Source: Talpa occidentalis (Eukaryota > Chordata > Mammalia > Eulipotyphla > Talpidae). From it: DNA of 64,000 nucleotides. Below the pieces are notes generated by a model. That model saw only the letters and a list, made by a program, of their open reading frames with translations. It did no database searches and had not been told where the DNA came from. Each line of letters opens with the position of its first letter. Position 1 is the first letter of the stretch. Below are positions 43,960-56,429 of the stretch, piece by piece. The translations under genes were made by a program, and so were the position numbers. The stretch lies in NCBI RefSeq assembly GCF_014898055.3, contig NW_023601433.1, positions 45,379,876 to 45,443,875 of the forward strand. Reading direction: 5' to 3'.

Positions 43960-46200
43960 CAGTGTCCTGCAAAAACTAATAGCAAAGAAACTAGAAAAAG
44001 ATCTCTTCAAGTAGAGAACGCTGAGGCTAGTATTGGAGAATAAAGAGAACTCCTCAATAATTCCAAAGGTTAGCAGCAAAGCTATGAACCAGAAAGAGAT
44101 CACCCATGGTATAAAGAACTGGTAGTCCAGCTGTAAAGTACATGGAGATCTCAGGAAATTTGCCATTGCTCAGATCTTAAAACCTGCATTATAGAAAATA
44201 CTGATTCCACCATGAGAAAATTAAAGACAATGGTGAACTAAATCCAAAGATGCAATAAAGCCCAGACCTAGGTCAGTTATTGAACTAAATGGCTCATCTC
44301 CTAACTCCAATGCCCAGACACAAAAGGGGCATGCACTTTTCTTGAGGAAAGTGTCACTTATTTCATTCTTACTATATATATTCCAGTATGTAATCAAAAA
44401 TTACAAGACACATTCAGAAACCAATGTGACTTATGGAGTGGATTGAAAGGAAACAGTCAATAGAAATGGACCCAGTGATATCCCTGACACTGGAATGTTC
44501 AGACAAGAACTTTAAAAATAACTGTTGAAATGCTAAAAGGTCTAATAGAAAAGGTGTCCAATATGCATATAAATATAGAAAACATAAGCATAGACATGGA
44601 ATCTCTTGCAAAAATGCCAAGGGAAATGTTAGAAATAAAATATATATCAGAAAAGGAAAAATTCTTAGGTAGGCTTAATAGTAAACAGAGATAGCAGAAA
44701 AAAAGATCAATGAACTTGAATACAGGACAATAGAAAGTGTCTGAACTAAATAAAAATCATGGGAAACAGAATATCCAAAGTCCATGAACAATAGCAAATG
44801 GTTTAATAAATGTGTAATTGAAGTCTCAGAAGAGGAGTATGAGAGAATGGAGAAGAATTATATGATGAGATAATGACTATGTTCTGAAATTTTATGAAAG
44901 CCATCAACTCGTAAACCCCAAGAAGTTGAGCAAACATCTCCACCCTTACATCTAGGCACATCATAATTCAAAAAATAAAAATCAAAAATAAGTAACAAAT
45001 ATAAGAAGGGGGGGGAGTATGGTGTGTTAAATAGAAGAAACAATGGTTAACTTTTCACAGAAACAATGGCAAATAGAAGATAAAATGATGACAGAGGAAA
45101 CTTAATCTAGAGTCCTTTATCAAGTGAAAGTATCCTTTAAAAACACAAGATAACAAAGACATTTTCTATTGGCAACAGAGGAAAGATTTTATCTTCAGTA
45201 GACCTGTGTTACAAGTTTTTCAGGCTGAAGGGAAATGATGCCAGATGAAACTCAGTATATATGCAAGCATGGCATAGAGTACTAGAAGTGGTAAATATAT
45301 GGTTTTAAAAATGTTTTTAAATACCTTTATCTTTCAGATGTTTTATTTTTTCCTTAAAAATATTGTTGAGGCTTTAAAACAAAAATTAATATACTGTAGG
45401 GTTCATGGTATATATAGAAGGAAAGTATAAGACAATAAAATTGCAAAGGGTAGCCGTGGGTAAATGAGAGTATACAGGGCCTCCCCAGTGGCACAGTGGT
45501 TGAGCGCTGGGTTGCGATGCTGCCCGCAGCCTCTGCAGTGCCAGTTCGATTCCCAGCCACCAGGCGAGGGTCCCACATAGCAAGGGTCCCACATGGCACT
45601 CAGACCTCTCCTGCCGCCTGCTGCTCCTCTCAGCAGTGTACTTTGTCAGTCTGCCTGCTCTGCTCCCCACTCTGGCTCTGGTGAATTCTCTCACCCTCCC
45701 GTGCTTCTGACTGTACCCAGTGCTTGTATAAATAAATAAATAAAAATCTTAAAAAGAGTATACAATTATAAGGTTCATATACTATCAATAAAATCAGATA
45801 TTATTTGAAGATAGACTGTGGTAACTGAAATATACTTAATAAAATTTCTTTAGCAACCTCTTTTAAAAATAACATATATAGGATATAACTAAATTTTTTT
45901 GGTGAATAGAGGAGGTAAAAGAAAATGCTAAAAATAATACATGAATCACACAAAAGAAAGAAGAATGAAGAAACAAGAAATGGAAAAATAAAACCAAATA
46001 ACAAGAAAAGATCCTTAAACCCAATCTATCAATAATTACATTAAAGTAAATGGAATAAGCACTTCATTCAAAGGCAGTGGTTATTGGACAAAAAGCAAGA
46101 CTTAATGATATGTTGTTTCCAAGAAATACACCAAGGATAAAATTACAGAGATTGAAAAGATATGCTATGCAAAACGTTAAGTCAAATTTGGTCTATAGTT
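43960..46200 (+). mobile_element. long ancient L1M relic
   Basis: Collinear L1M landmarks: AAGTCTCAGAAGAGGAGTAT near 44822, AGAATTATATGATGAGATAA near 44853, ATCTAGGCACATCATAATTC near 44950, GAAACAATGGCAAATAGAAG near 45060, GTTTTTCAGGCTGAAGGGAA near 45216, AATAATTACATTAAAGTAAA near 46030 and AAAGCAAGACTTAATGATAT near 46092. No intact frame remains. A SINE interrupts it at 45477. Confidence 0.82.
45477..45755 (+). mobile_element. SINE (CTTGTATAAATA group), internal duplication
   Basis: TSD GAGTATACA (45468-45476 and 45756-45764). The phrase GGGTCCCACAT is duplicated internally (45569 and 45585). Confidence 0.93.
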
Positions 46201-46414
46201 TAGTCAATATCCTTGTATAAATGTCTTTTTTGTTGTTGTTTTGGTAATTATGCTTCTTTTTACATAATATATCATCAACTGTAGTGATAGATCATGGCTT
46301 CTATGGTGGTGGGAGTACTACAGGGAGGACACCTGAGAGGAGAAATCAAATATGGTCCAAAATTAACAATGTAAGAAAATAAATATAAAAATTTTTTTAA
46401 GATATGTTATCACT

Positions 46415-46690
46415 GGGCCTCCCCGGTGGCGCAGCAGTTGAGCGCTGGGTTGTGAAGCTGCCTGCAGCCTCTGCAGCGCCGGTTCGATCCCCAGCTGCTC
46501 CCTGGCCACCAGAGGAGGGTCCCACATGGCGTGCAGACCTCTCCTGCGCCCGCTGCTCCCCTCAGCAGTGTACTTTGGTCCTTCTGCCTGCTCTGTTCCC
46601 TGCTCTGGCTCTGGTGGATTCTCTCACCCTCCCGCGCTTCTGACTGTACCCAGTGCTTGTATAAATAAATAAATAAATCTTAAAAAAAAA
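46415..46690 (+). mobile_element. SINE (CTTGTATAAATA group)
   Basis: Perfect 13-bp TSD ATATGTTATCACT (46402-46414 and 46691-46703). Confidence 0.95.
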
Positions 46691-46899
46691 ATATGTTATC
46701 ACTGAGGAAAGCTGGGTAAGGAACTCTCAGTACTATTTTGCAAATTCTATGTGGATCAGCCTTTCTTTTCTGATAAGAAATAGTTGTTTGCAATGTTTGC
46801 AACTGAGTAGGGGGTTTTGTTTTTTGTTTTTTAGATGCTTCCTGCTCTTAGTAGTCAGAGATCCAAAGTTCTTTCATTTTGTTATGTCTCTGTCACTCT

Positions 46900-47112
46900 T
46901 TTTTTTTTTAAGATTTATTTATTTATTCAAGAACTGGGATACAGGCCAGATGTGCAGGAGGGTGAGAGGATTCACCAGAGACAGAGTGGGGAACAGAATA
47001 GGCAGACTGATTGAAATACACTGTTGAGGGGAGCAGCAGGTGAGTCAGGAGAGGTCTGCCTGCCATGTGGGTATCTCCCCAGCCAGCAGGGATTGAACCC
47101 ACATTGCAGAGG
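46900..47112 (-). mobile_element. 5'-truncated SINE
   Basis: Minus-strand SINE from the T tail to ATTGAACCCACATTGCAGAG. The first ~50 bp of the tRNA-like head are missing. Confidence 0.88.
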
Positions 47113-47820
47113 AGGTAGCTACAATAATTTAGGGAGGGCTAGGGCAGGCTGGCTCTGTCCCCAGTCAACCACATCTTTGAAACACTAAAGAAGAAAGGTC
47201 CAGTGATGTACATAAGAGTGGCCCAACCTAGAGTGGCAATGAGAAGTAGGGGGAGGCATTGAAAAGAACTGGAAATAGATTCAATTTTTGGAAGCCTGAA
47301 TATTGACTGACTACCATTCAAGACACCATCTTGCCCAAATTGTCTCTTTCTGACCTTTCTGACTAAGATGGAATCCAACCACCCCCCTCCCCCAATCTCT
47401 TGTTTCCAGTTATCAATACTTTTCTGCACTCAATTTCTCCCTCTCTCTCTCTTTCTGGATTTTGCTTTTTTCCAAACACTTGGCTTTCCGCTTTTGACTT
47501 CATTATTCTTTCAGTATCTGTTTTCGTGGGCAGCTTGACCCTCATCCAGCACACATAGGTCCTGAAAAAGTCCTGGCTCTCCAGCATTGGAACCTAGGTT
47601 GTTCCCTTTGACTGCACCTGTCTGTCAGTGCTGCAGCTCTGCCTCAGCCCTGTGCCCCACTGAGATGTCCTTAGGCCAGGAACGCCAAGCAGCCTCTATG
47701 TTCCATGTTCCATGCCAACTCTGAACAAATAACAGGGGGAGGGGAGAAGTGTCCTGCTTGGAGCCAAGGGTTGAGGGTAGTGAGGCAGGTTGTGTCCAGC
47801 TTCCATCATAGAGAATATTA
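47113..47820. other. intergenic stretch, no gene recognised
   Basis: The ORFs (74-96 codons, minus strand) show no recognised domain. A pyrimidine-rich (CTCT)n tract lies at about 47430-47455. Confidence 0.45.
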
Positions 47821-47821
47821 T

Positions 47822-48082
47822 ACTCGGTGGCACAAAGGGTTAAGTCTCAGCACTATGAAGCAATCTGCAGTCACTGCAGCATGAGTTTGATCCCCGGCCA
47901 GGGAGCTACCCACATGGTGTAGCAGACCTCTCCTGTCTTATTTACTGCTCCCCTCAGCAGTGTATTTCAGTCAATCTGCCTGTTCTACTCCCCATTATGT
48001 CTCTGGTGAATCCTCTCACCCTTCTCCCGCACCTCTGGCCTACATCCCAGTTCTTGTGTGCATAAATAAATAAATCTTTAAC
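47822..48082 (+). mobile_element. SINE (ATGCATAAATA-type), slightly 5'-truncated
   Basis: Starts CTCGGTGGCACAAAGGGTTA and ends TTGTGTGCATAAATAAATAA. The head variant is GTCTCAGCACTATGAAGC. Confidence 0.9.
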
Positions 48083-49249
48083 AAAAGTTGGACTTAAAAA
48101 AAGAATGCTATGCTCAACTGGCAATGTCTAACCATGGCAATACCCACCAGACATCCCAGGAATGAAAATACTGAGAAGCAGGCTGTATGGATTCAGAGAG
48201 GAAAAAGACCTACATTCCTTAGGCAGGTTTATTCTTTCTCAGGAGGTGTTTTCTTACTGTCCAGATTATTGAGGCAGCCATTAGACAGCAAGTAGCTTCC
48301 CCAGGCCCTGGATGAACAACATATTACTCAAGCTAGAGAGAATTTGGAAGATCTAGCAAGGCTCCTTGGGGTCTGCATGCTTCAGCCCAGCAGAGCAGAG
48401 CTCTTTATCTTCAGGAGTCAGCTTGAGCCAGGCAAAGATAGCTGCTTGGATGTCAGAGTTAGAATTAACTGGGCGGTAAGAAAGTTTTCTATAATAATTA
48501 CACAGAAATGATCTAAATTTCTAGATAAGCATTCAGAAAATTCCAATCTAAACGACAAAATTTTATCTTCTATGTGCTACTGAGAAACCAAAGTAGAGTG
48601 AAGAACAGCCTTACTTTAATTGAGTATTGGAATGAGGGCACACGCTTGCAAAGCACTGTTTCAGCAGAAGATGAAAGGATGTGTGTAAAAAGATATTTAC
48701 CAAAGGCACCAAGCATAACCCCAGTTTTGCCTTCTACTTCCCCTCAATAGCTATAGTGGATATACTATATATATATTTACATATATATTTACATATATAT
48801 ATATATACACACAGTCTCTATATACACAGAGATAGTTATGCCATATTGAATGTTGCTATGTGTTCAAAACATGTATATGTGTGTGTGTATGTGTATGTGT
48901 ATGGCACCCACCATAGTAATGTATAATGGCCTCCAATGTAGATGAAGTATAATCCTGTTCTGCTTTGCCTTATATAAGTTATGGTAGTAATAACAGAAGA
49001 TTAAGCATTATGTAGTGTACTGGAGCTCTTTAACAAATGGACCGTGATTAATTGTAAGGGAAATCTTAATCACCAACCACAACCACAACCACAGCTTCTT
49101 TGTAGTACAAATTGTGGCTACCCTCAGGAGATGACTTGCACTTTAATTCCCTCCCCCTGCTGCTACTGCCATCCTAACATTTCAAGGAAAATCACAGATC
49201 AGCATTAAACACTCTTTATAAGAATTCCCTAGATCTTTCCTCTCAGCAA
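48083..49249. other. intergenic stretch, no gene recognised
   Basis: Contains an AT-dinucleotide-rich microsatellite at about 48758-48815 and a GT-rich one at about 48874-48902. The ORF at 48681-48926 is a product of these. Confidence 0.55.
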
Positions 49250-50121
49250 ACATGTTTTTTTCTCATCTTTCAAATGCGTCCTTGCTCAAATTCCACTGCC
49301 CTATTTCTGTTTGCTATACTCATATTATTTCTAATCCTCTCTTTCCTTTCTTCAGGAAGGTGTGCACGCCCCCACTTCTAAACTGCTCACCTTGGGTCAT
49401 CAACTATCTCTACTTTTTTCAAAACCACATTCCTCCATCTTCATCTAAACTCATCAGCACTCTTTGTCATAGTTGGTCACATTCTTCTCCTGGAGTCATT
49501 TCATTTCTTGGCTTGCAGGACATTACTCTCTCCTGTTCTTTTCCCTATTTTCCTGTCTGCTCTTCTTCAGTATCTTTTTTCAGATTCCTCTTCATCGCTC
49601 TGAAGTGTAGGTGTCAGAGCGCCCTACCATGCCCCTCAGCCTTCTTCTCTTTCTCACTGTTGATCCTTTTTGAGTCTCATGGCTTTATGTACCATCCACT
49701 TGGAGGTGACTCCCAAATTTATATCCCTAGTATGGGCATCTCCCCCAAATTACAGACCTGTGTATCCACTCTCTGTTTGACACCACCATTTAGGTAGGTC
49801 AAATACATTTCAAATTTACAAGTCTAAAGTTGTTATCTTGATAGGTATCTTCTTCAAACAGCATCTCTACAGTTCTCCCCATCACAGTTAGTGGTAATTC
49901 CATTCTGGTAGCTGCCCAGGTATAAATAAATACATACATAAATCAAAATGTTGGTGTCTCCTCTCTCTCCTTCTCCCCACAGCTGATCTGTTCACAAATT
50001 CTCCTTCAAAAGCACTGGGCTACCTCTCATTGACACCACTGCACCCCCCTGATCCAGACTACCACTGTCTTGCCCAGACGACAGCACTAGCCTTCTGGAT
50101 CTTTCCTCTGGGTCTTCACCT

Positions 50122-50225
50122 GCTTCTTCGAAAAGTTAAACATAATTACACAGTTAGCAGGCCAGAAAGCAATTCTTTTTCAGTTTTGGATTCACTTAAT
50201 AAAACTGCGGTAATTATATTTTATC
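50122..50225 (+). repeat. local duplicate, copy 1
   Basis: CTTCTTCGAAAAGTTAAACA through GGATTCACTTAATAAAACTG recurs at 51797-52520, where two SINEs split it. It is not part of the L2 text I recognise around it. Confidence 0.7.
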
Positions 50226-50580
50226 CTGTTAAAATGTAAGTCCAATTATGTCACGCCTCCCATTGAAAACCCTCTAATGATCTCTCCTGGCTTTAAGAGT
50301 GAAAGTCAAAGTTCAGCAGCCACCATGTCCCTTGTGCTCTGTCTGTTACTTACTTCCATGACCTGATCTCCTGCTACTCTAACCCTTGTTTTCTCTATTC
50401 CAGCTACACTGGCTTCCTTGTTATCGTTTGGAACATCAGTCGTTATTTCACCAAAGAACAGGCTTTGGTGTCAGTTTTTCCTTCTACTCACAGATTTGTA
50501 TGGCAAGCTCCTCTCTGCTTCCTTTCCATTCAGCAAAGCCTCCTGTAGTCAGTTTATTTTATTCCTTTGCATGCCTTTAA

Positions 50581-50850
50581 AAAATTTTTTTTAATATTTA
50601 TTTTTATTTATACAGAACTGGGGTACAGGCCAGAGGTGTGGGAGGGTGAGAGGATTCACCAGAGACAGAGCAGGGAGCAGAACAGGTAGATGGACCAAAG
50701 ATACTGCAGAGGGGAGAAGCGGGCAAGGCAGGAGAGGTCTGCTGCACCATGTGGGTATCTCCCTGGTTGGCCAGGAATGAAACCCATGCTGCAGAGGCTG
50801 CGGACAGCTTCACAGCACTGCGCTCAACCCTCTGCGACACTGGGGAGGCC
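50581..50850 (-). mobile_element. SINE in L2
   Basis: Minus-strand SINE (TTTATACAGAACTGGGGTAC to CACTGGGGAGGCC) with imperfect flanks GCATGCCTTT / GCATACCTTT. Confidence 0.9.
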
Positions 50851-51457
50851 CATGCATACCTTTTTTAAAAAAAAAAAAAACTGAGGTAACATTGGTCTAC
50901 AACACTGTATATCATTTAAGGGAATGAGTTCACACCTCCTCAGATGTAGGTGACCACGCCATGTCTACCATCAAAGCACCTATTGTCTTTTACCATGGAC
51001 CATTGGCTCCCTTCCCCCCAGTCATTCTATTTAGAACATGATGCCATGTCATTATTTTTCTTGCTTAGTATGATAATTTTCTAAGTGATGTAATTATATT
51101 TTTCTTTTTGAGTGTCTTTCTCACTCTATGTTACATGCAAGTAAGGATTATTTTTGTTTTGTTCATATTGTATCCCTAGCAACTAGAACAGCATATCACA
51201 CAAGGTAGGCCCTCAAAAGTATTTGTTGATTAAGTGAAAGAAGGAACTTTTAAAAAATATTTCATGTTTATTCAAAACACATATCCATTACCACATAGTC
51301 CCACAAAAGAATGATAAAAATCACTCCAAGCTGTTTGTAAATATATTTATCAAAATAATGACTAGACATAACACTATTTCAGATCTAACTATATTTAAAG
51401 AATAAAGTTAAATTATAATTAATGGCTTTATGTCCTGCTTAGAAAGTTTTCAAAATT

Positions 51458-51732
51458 GGGGTCTCCCCAGTGGCACAGTGGGTTGAGCACAGCGCTGTGA
51501 AGCTGTCTGCAGCCTCTGCAGCGCTGGTTCAATTCCCAGCAGGCCAGGGCGATACCCAAATGGCGCAGCAGACCTCTCCTGTCACACCCTCTGCTCCCCT
51601 CAGCAGTGCTTTTGGTCTGTCTGCCTGTTCTCCTCCCCACTCTGTCTCTGGTGAATCCTCTCACCCTCCTTGTGCCTCTGGCCTGTGCCCCAGTTCTTGT
51701 ATAAATAAAAAATAAATCTTAAAAAAAATTTT
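51458..51732 (+). mobile_element. SINE (TTCTTGTATAA group)
   Basis: TSD TTTTCAAAATT (51447-51457 and 51733-51743). Confidence 0.93.
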
Positions 51733-51819
51733 TTTTCAAAATTATAGCAATAGGATATTAATATTATATTCTAAGCTGTAAAATGATATTTTATTTGCTT
51801 CTTCAAAAAGTTAAACATA

Positions 51820-52137
51820 GGGGGCTTCCTTGGTGGCACAGGGGTTAAAGTTTCAGCACTATCAAGCTATAGCCAGCCACTGTGGCATGAGTTCGGTCCC
51901 CAGCCAGGGAGCTGACCCACATGTGGTGCAGCAGACCTCTCCTCTCTCACCCACTGCTCCCCTCAGCAGTGTATTTCTGTAAATCCGCCTTGTCTGTTCC
52001 CCACTCTGTCTCTGGCGAATCCTCTTACCACCCCTCACCTAAGGCCTACACACCAGCTCTTGTATGCAAAATTAATTAATCAATCAATTAATTAATTTAA
52101 TTTAATAAATGTCAAACAAATGTGTTACCAAAAAAAA
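51820..52137 (+). mobile_element. SINE with AATT-rich tail
   Basis: Head GGGGCTTCCTTGGTGGCACA. The tail is unusual: (AATT)n at about 52069-52105, then further sequence and an A run. Flanks GTTAAACATA / GGTAAACATA suggest the TSD. Confidence 0.88.
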
Positions 52138-52183
52138 GGTAAACATAATTACATAGTTAGCAAGGCCAAAAAGCAATTTTTTT

Positions 52184-52445
52184 AAAAAATATTTAGTTAT
52201 TTATTTATACAAGAACCAGGGTACAGGCCAGATTCGTGGGAGGGTAAGAGGATTCACCAGAGACAAAGCAGGGAGCAAAACAGGCAGACTGATGAAATAC
52301 ACTGCTGAGGGGATCAGCGGGCATGACAGGAGATGTCTGTCGCACCATGCGGGACCCTCGCCCGGCCGGGATCGAACCGGCGCTGCAGAGGCTGCAGACA
52401 GCTTCACAGCGCTGCACTCAATCTCCTGCACCACCAGGGGAGACC
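52184..52445 (-). mobile_element. SINE
   Basis: Minus-strand SINE with the imperfect TSD CA(A/G)AAAGCA(A/G)TTTTTTT on both sides. Confidence 0.92.
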
Positions 52446-52520
52446 CAGAAAGCAGTTTTTTTTGATGAAGCTGGTCTTTCTCTTTCAATTTTGGATTCAC
52501 TTAATATAAAATGGCATTGT

Positions 52521-53769
52521 ATTTATGAATCATTTAAATATTATACAGATTATTCTCATAAAATATTTCCAAAACATTTTGTAAATATTTATAAAATATT
52601 TATTAAAAATGTTTCTGAAACACCTTATTTCATTGTTATAGTGTTATTCATGGATTAGTTAAAATTTGCTTGTGGAAGTGGTATGTTTCCACTTCCCTAT
52701 GAAATATTGAAAGTGTTCATAAAACAACTTAATCAGAGTGCATGGAAAATTTCATACAGAGCTCAACGACAAAAAATATTCCCAAAGAGTATTGGAATAT
52801 TTTGATGATTTTGAAAATAATTTTCCAAATGCAGTTGATAAAGAATTGATTTTCTAAGATGTGTGCAACATAAGTGGCAAAGGAAACATTTTAGAAATTT
52901 CATTTTAAACAGCTTTGGTCAAGAAATAAATCTTCTCTTTAGCAATTAATAATTCATCCAGTGCTATTAGTCATTTATTTAATCCTATCCATAATACTGC
53001 TGTGATTTCTACAATACTAATAACTAATATACACATTCAAAATGGTAATGGTGATTGTAGTAAGCACACAAAGAGTAGTTTCTAAAAGGGTGCTGGATTT
53101 CACTTTGTAGTCTTTGATTGTACAGCCTTGAGATTACACATTAGCATTTTTGTAGAATAAAAAGATTTAGAGAAAGACTTCTCACATGATTATAAAAAAA
53201 TGCAAAAATGAGTGGAAAATTCAGCTCAACACAAATTTTTGAAAGTGGTTTTATGGAATTAGTTTGGAAAGCTAGTAGAGCATAAATGTGCTTTGAATTA
53301 GTCACCTAAATTATCTTTTAGATAATTTGAGGCAGGTAATATTATTTCCTCTTTATAGATGGATAAACTGAGACTCAAGAAGGTATCCAACTTTCAAATA
53401 TCACATAAACACTATGGAAGTTTGTATTTCAACATAGTTTTCTCCAAAATCCATCCTCTTTCTATTGGAACATATTGTGTCCAGTAATTGTGTCACGTTT
53501 TTTCTGTGGCCAACTACTAAAATTTCTTTTGTTTTTAAGTCTTTTAATTTCTATATCACTAACATTTGTTCTCTTATACATAATTCTTTTGTTGTTTGAT
53601 TCTTTTAAGCCCAAATAAATATATTTAATATTTTACACATTTAATGTAGAGTAATTGCAGAATAAGAGAAAATTGAAGAAAGAAACAAATATTACACGTG
53701 CCATGCCATTTAAAGTAATCACTGTTAACATTTTGGAAAATATCTCATAGCTGTGAGAATAGAACATAT
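52521..53769. other. intergenic stretch, no gene recognised
   Basis: AT-rich. GAGGCAGGTAATATTATTTC...ATAAACTGAGACTCAAGA at about 53330-53390 resembles an inverted MIR core; the rest is unrecognised. Confidence 0.45.
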
Positions 53770-54640
53770 TAAAAGATCCCCAACAAAAAGTGGTGGAGAA
53801 GATGCAGAGAAAAAAAAACACATTTGTACTATTGGTGGGAAAACAAACTAGTGTAAGCATCATGCAAAGCAATCTGGATTTACCTTAAAAAACAAAAACT
53901 GGGCCTCCCTGGTGGTGCAGCGGGTTGAGTGCAGTGCTGTGAAACTGTCTGCAGCCTCTGTGGCGCCAGTTCGATTCCCGGCTGACCAGGGAGATACCCC
54001 CATGGCACGGCAGACCTCTCCTGTCTTGCCAGCTGCTCCCCTCACCAGTGCTTTCAGTCCATCTGCCTGTTCTGCTCCCTGCTTTGTCTCTGGTGGATTC
54101 TCTCACCCTCCCACACCTCTGAATTATACCCCAGTTCTTGCATAAATAAATAAATCTTTAAAAACAAAACAAAACAAAAACTGGAAATACCATATGAACC
54201 AGCAATCCCACTCTTGGGCATATGTCCACACAATATGAAACCATCAAGACAAAACCCCATGCATTTCACAATTATTTACAACAGCTTGGACATGGAAGCA
54301 GCCTAAAGTCCCCTTGATGGATGGTTGGATCTATAAGATGTGGTATATCCATACCATGGAGTATTATATAGCTATAAGAAAGGATGAATTGCTGCCATTT
54401 TCAACAAAATGGAGAGAACTTGAGAGAACTATGTGCAGCGAAGTAAGTCAGAAGAATAAAAACAAATAATGGATGTTTGCATAGCATACACTTTGATAAT
54501 ATAAAACACTTTTATAAAACACTCTTAAAACCCATTTTAAAAGCCAGTGGACATTAAGAAACATCCTGAGGGCTCTGAGGTCAAGAGGGAAGGAAGGAGG
54601 AAAAGGACAAGGGGATACAGGGGATGGTGATGGGGAAAAA
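53770..54640 (+). mobile_element. ancient L1 3' end
   Basis: CATATGAACCAGCAATCCCA near 54192, TGTGGTATATCCATACCATG near 54339, AAGTAAGTCAGAAGAATAAA near 54441. A SINE interrupts it at 53901. Confidence 0.82.
53901..54171 (+). mobile_element. SINE (TTCTTGCATAA group)
   Basis: TSD AAACAAAAACT (53890-53900 and 54172-54182), inside the L1 relic. Confidence 0.92.
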
Positions 54641-54651
54641 TATCATAAAGA

Positions 54652-54856
54652 TAGTTGCAAAGCTGCCCGCAGCCTACGCAGCACTGGTTTGATCCCTGGC
54701 CGCCTGGTGAGGGTCCCACATGGCGCGCAGACCTCTCCCACCGGCCGCTGCTCCCCTCAGCAGTGTACTTTGGTCCTTCTGCCTGCTCTGCTCCCCCCTC
54801 TGGCTCTGGTGAATTCTCTCACCCTCCCGCGCTTCTGACTGTACCCAGTGCTTTTA

Positions 54857-54887
<31 letters not shown>

Positions 54888-54905
54888 ATCTTTAAAAAAA
54901 AAAAA
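54652..54905 (+). mobile_element. 5'-truncated SINE with (AAAT)n tail
   Basis: Begins inside the head at AAGCTGCCCGCAGCC and ends with an (AAAT)n run at about 54855-54888. Confidence 0.9.
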
Positions 54906-55286
54906 ATCATTTCAGTAAATATCCCTTCAGTCTCTTCAAGATCACATTACATTACTGTTTTGTAATCAGTTTTTAAAACTTACTCATTCAACAAGACAAT
55001 TAAATGCTGAATGGTGTTATTATATAACAATATGGCATTTTGCCATCATTAAATATCTTCTATGGTCATACTTGTTGCATCACAACATTCTAAGATAGAT
55101 CTTTATCCTTTTGCTTTTTAAATGGAGGATACAGGCTTCTATTTTTGTATTAAATGAGAAACTCCACAAAACTTAAATTACTATTTTACCAATAGTGCCT
55201 CTGAATTTTCTGCAGACCCACTTGTCATAACATTTTGTAATTACTTTTATCTGCTCTGAAGGCATTTCCTAGGAACTGGTATCTAC

Positions 55287-55495
55287 CAGGGATTGGCAAA
55301 CTATGGCCTCTGAGCCAAATGTGACCTACTGTCTGTTTTTGCTATAAGATCTATAAGAGCATAGCCATACTTATTTACTTGTCTTTGATTATTTTTGTGC
55401 TCCTGCAGCAGAATGGCTGGACCACAGAGGTAGGATGGCCCCAAAGGCTAAAATATTTAAATTTTTTTACAGAAAAAATTTAAAAACCCTTGCTA
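55287..55495 (+). mobile_element. hAT-type DNA transposon relic (MER-class)
   Basis: CAGGGATTGGCAAACTATGG, CTGTTTTTGCTATAAGATC, AAAGGCTAAAATATTTAAAT and TTTACAGAAAAAATTTAAAA follow a widespread non-autonomous mammalian hAT element with CAGGG...CCCTTG-like ends. I do not assign a family number. Confidence 0.65.
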
Positions 55496-56133
55496 CATGC
55501 TGCAATGTTAATTCCTGCTCTAAATGTTCTTGTTGTGAAGCTTCCATAAACTCATTAAATTGGCATATTTTGGAATTAGAGAGGCAATTCCAAATACTTC
55601 CAGGTCTAGAACATAAAGTCTGAATCAGAACCTGCCTATAAGGCCGCCACCAAATCCATAAAATCAGCAAAGAATACCAATAAAACTATACACCATCCAG
55701 GCTTCAGTATTAGTAGGAGACAGGGAATAACTGAAACTTCAAATATAAACTTTAAGCAAGGAAATAAACTCCAAATTCCAAACGCCTGCTCCTACAAACC
55801 TGTGGGTGCTAGGAGCAGGGGAAGTGTGACTTCAGCTGCTTCATTTGAAAGAAAAGATTGCAGTCAAGGACTTAGGCCAACACAGACAAAAAATCATCCC
55901 AGTAAGAAACTGTCAAACATTATTTGTTAAAACACAGGTCTGTGGGAATGGTTTCTGGTATGTAACATGGAAAGGGCTTAAAGATAATTGGGACTGGAGG
56001 GAACAGCCTCAAACAAACAAAACAAAACAAAAAGTCCATACATATCTTCTGAGAGAGACTTAGATGAATAAAGAGGGAAGAGTGATCCTTGGAGTCACCA
56101 CAGAGCTGTGGGAGGAGGGGGGAGGAGGAGGTT
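55496..56133. other. intergenic stretch, no gene recognised
   Basis: The ORFs of 62-73 codons have no recognised domain. Confidence 0.45.
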
Positions 56134-56149
56134 AAATTAAGATAAAGTT

Positions 56150-56407
56150 GGGCCTCCCCTGGTGGCTCAGCAGTTGAGCGCTGGGCTGCGAAGCTGCCTG
56201 TAGCCTCTGCAGCACCGGTTTGATCCTTGGCCACTGGGCAAGGGCCCCACATGGCGCAAAGACCTCTCCCCTGCTGCTCCCTCAGGAGTGTATTTCAGTC
56301 AGTCTGCCTGTTCTGCTCCCCACTCTGGCTCTGGTGAATTCTCTCACCCTCCTGCGCCTCTGACTGTACCTAGTGCTTGTCCATATAAATAAATAAATCT
56401 TTAAAAA
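56150..56407 (+). mobile_element. SINE (CTTGT...AAATA group)
   Basis: Perfect 16-bp TSD AAATTAAGATAAAGTT (56134-56149 and 56408-56423). Confidence 0.95.
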
Positions 56408-56429
56408 AAATTAAGATAAAGTTATGAAA

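Larger units (their letters stand above)
49250..51240 (+). mobile_element. long L2 LINE relic (RT region to 3' end)
   Basis: Plus-strand L2 in order: TTGAGTCTCATGGCTTTATG, then ACTCCCAAATTTATATCCC near 49707 (the RT catalytic region), CCCCATCACAGTTAGTGGTA near 49877, GGTGTCTCCTCTCTCTCC near 49952, AAACCCTCTAATGATCTCTC near 50267, CACTGGCTTCCTTGTTATCG near 50407, and the 3' end CCCTAGCAACTAGAACAGC...TATTTGTTGATTAAGTG near 51173-51236. The 181-codon ORF at 49252-49797 ends in ESHGFMYHPLGGDSQIYIPS, where the YADD catalytic box of L2 is destroyed. A SINE interrupts it at 50581. Confidence 0.85.
51797..52520 (+). repeat. local duplicate, copy 2 (split by two SINEs)
   Basis: GCTTCTTCAAAAAGTTAAAC, then (after a SINE) AACATAATTACATAGTTAGC, then (after a second SINE) TTTTGGATTCACTTAATATA. 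Parallels 50122-50225. Confidence 0.7.
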
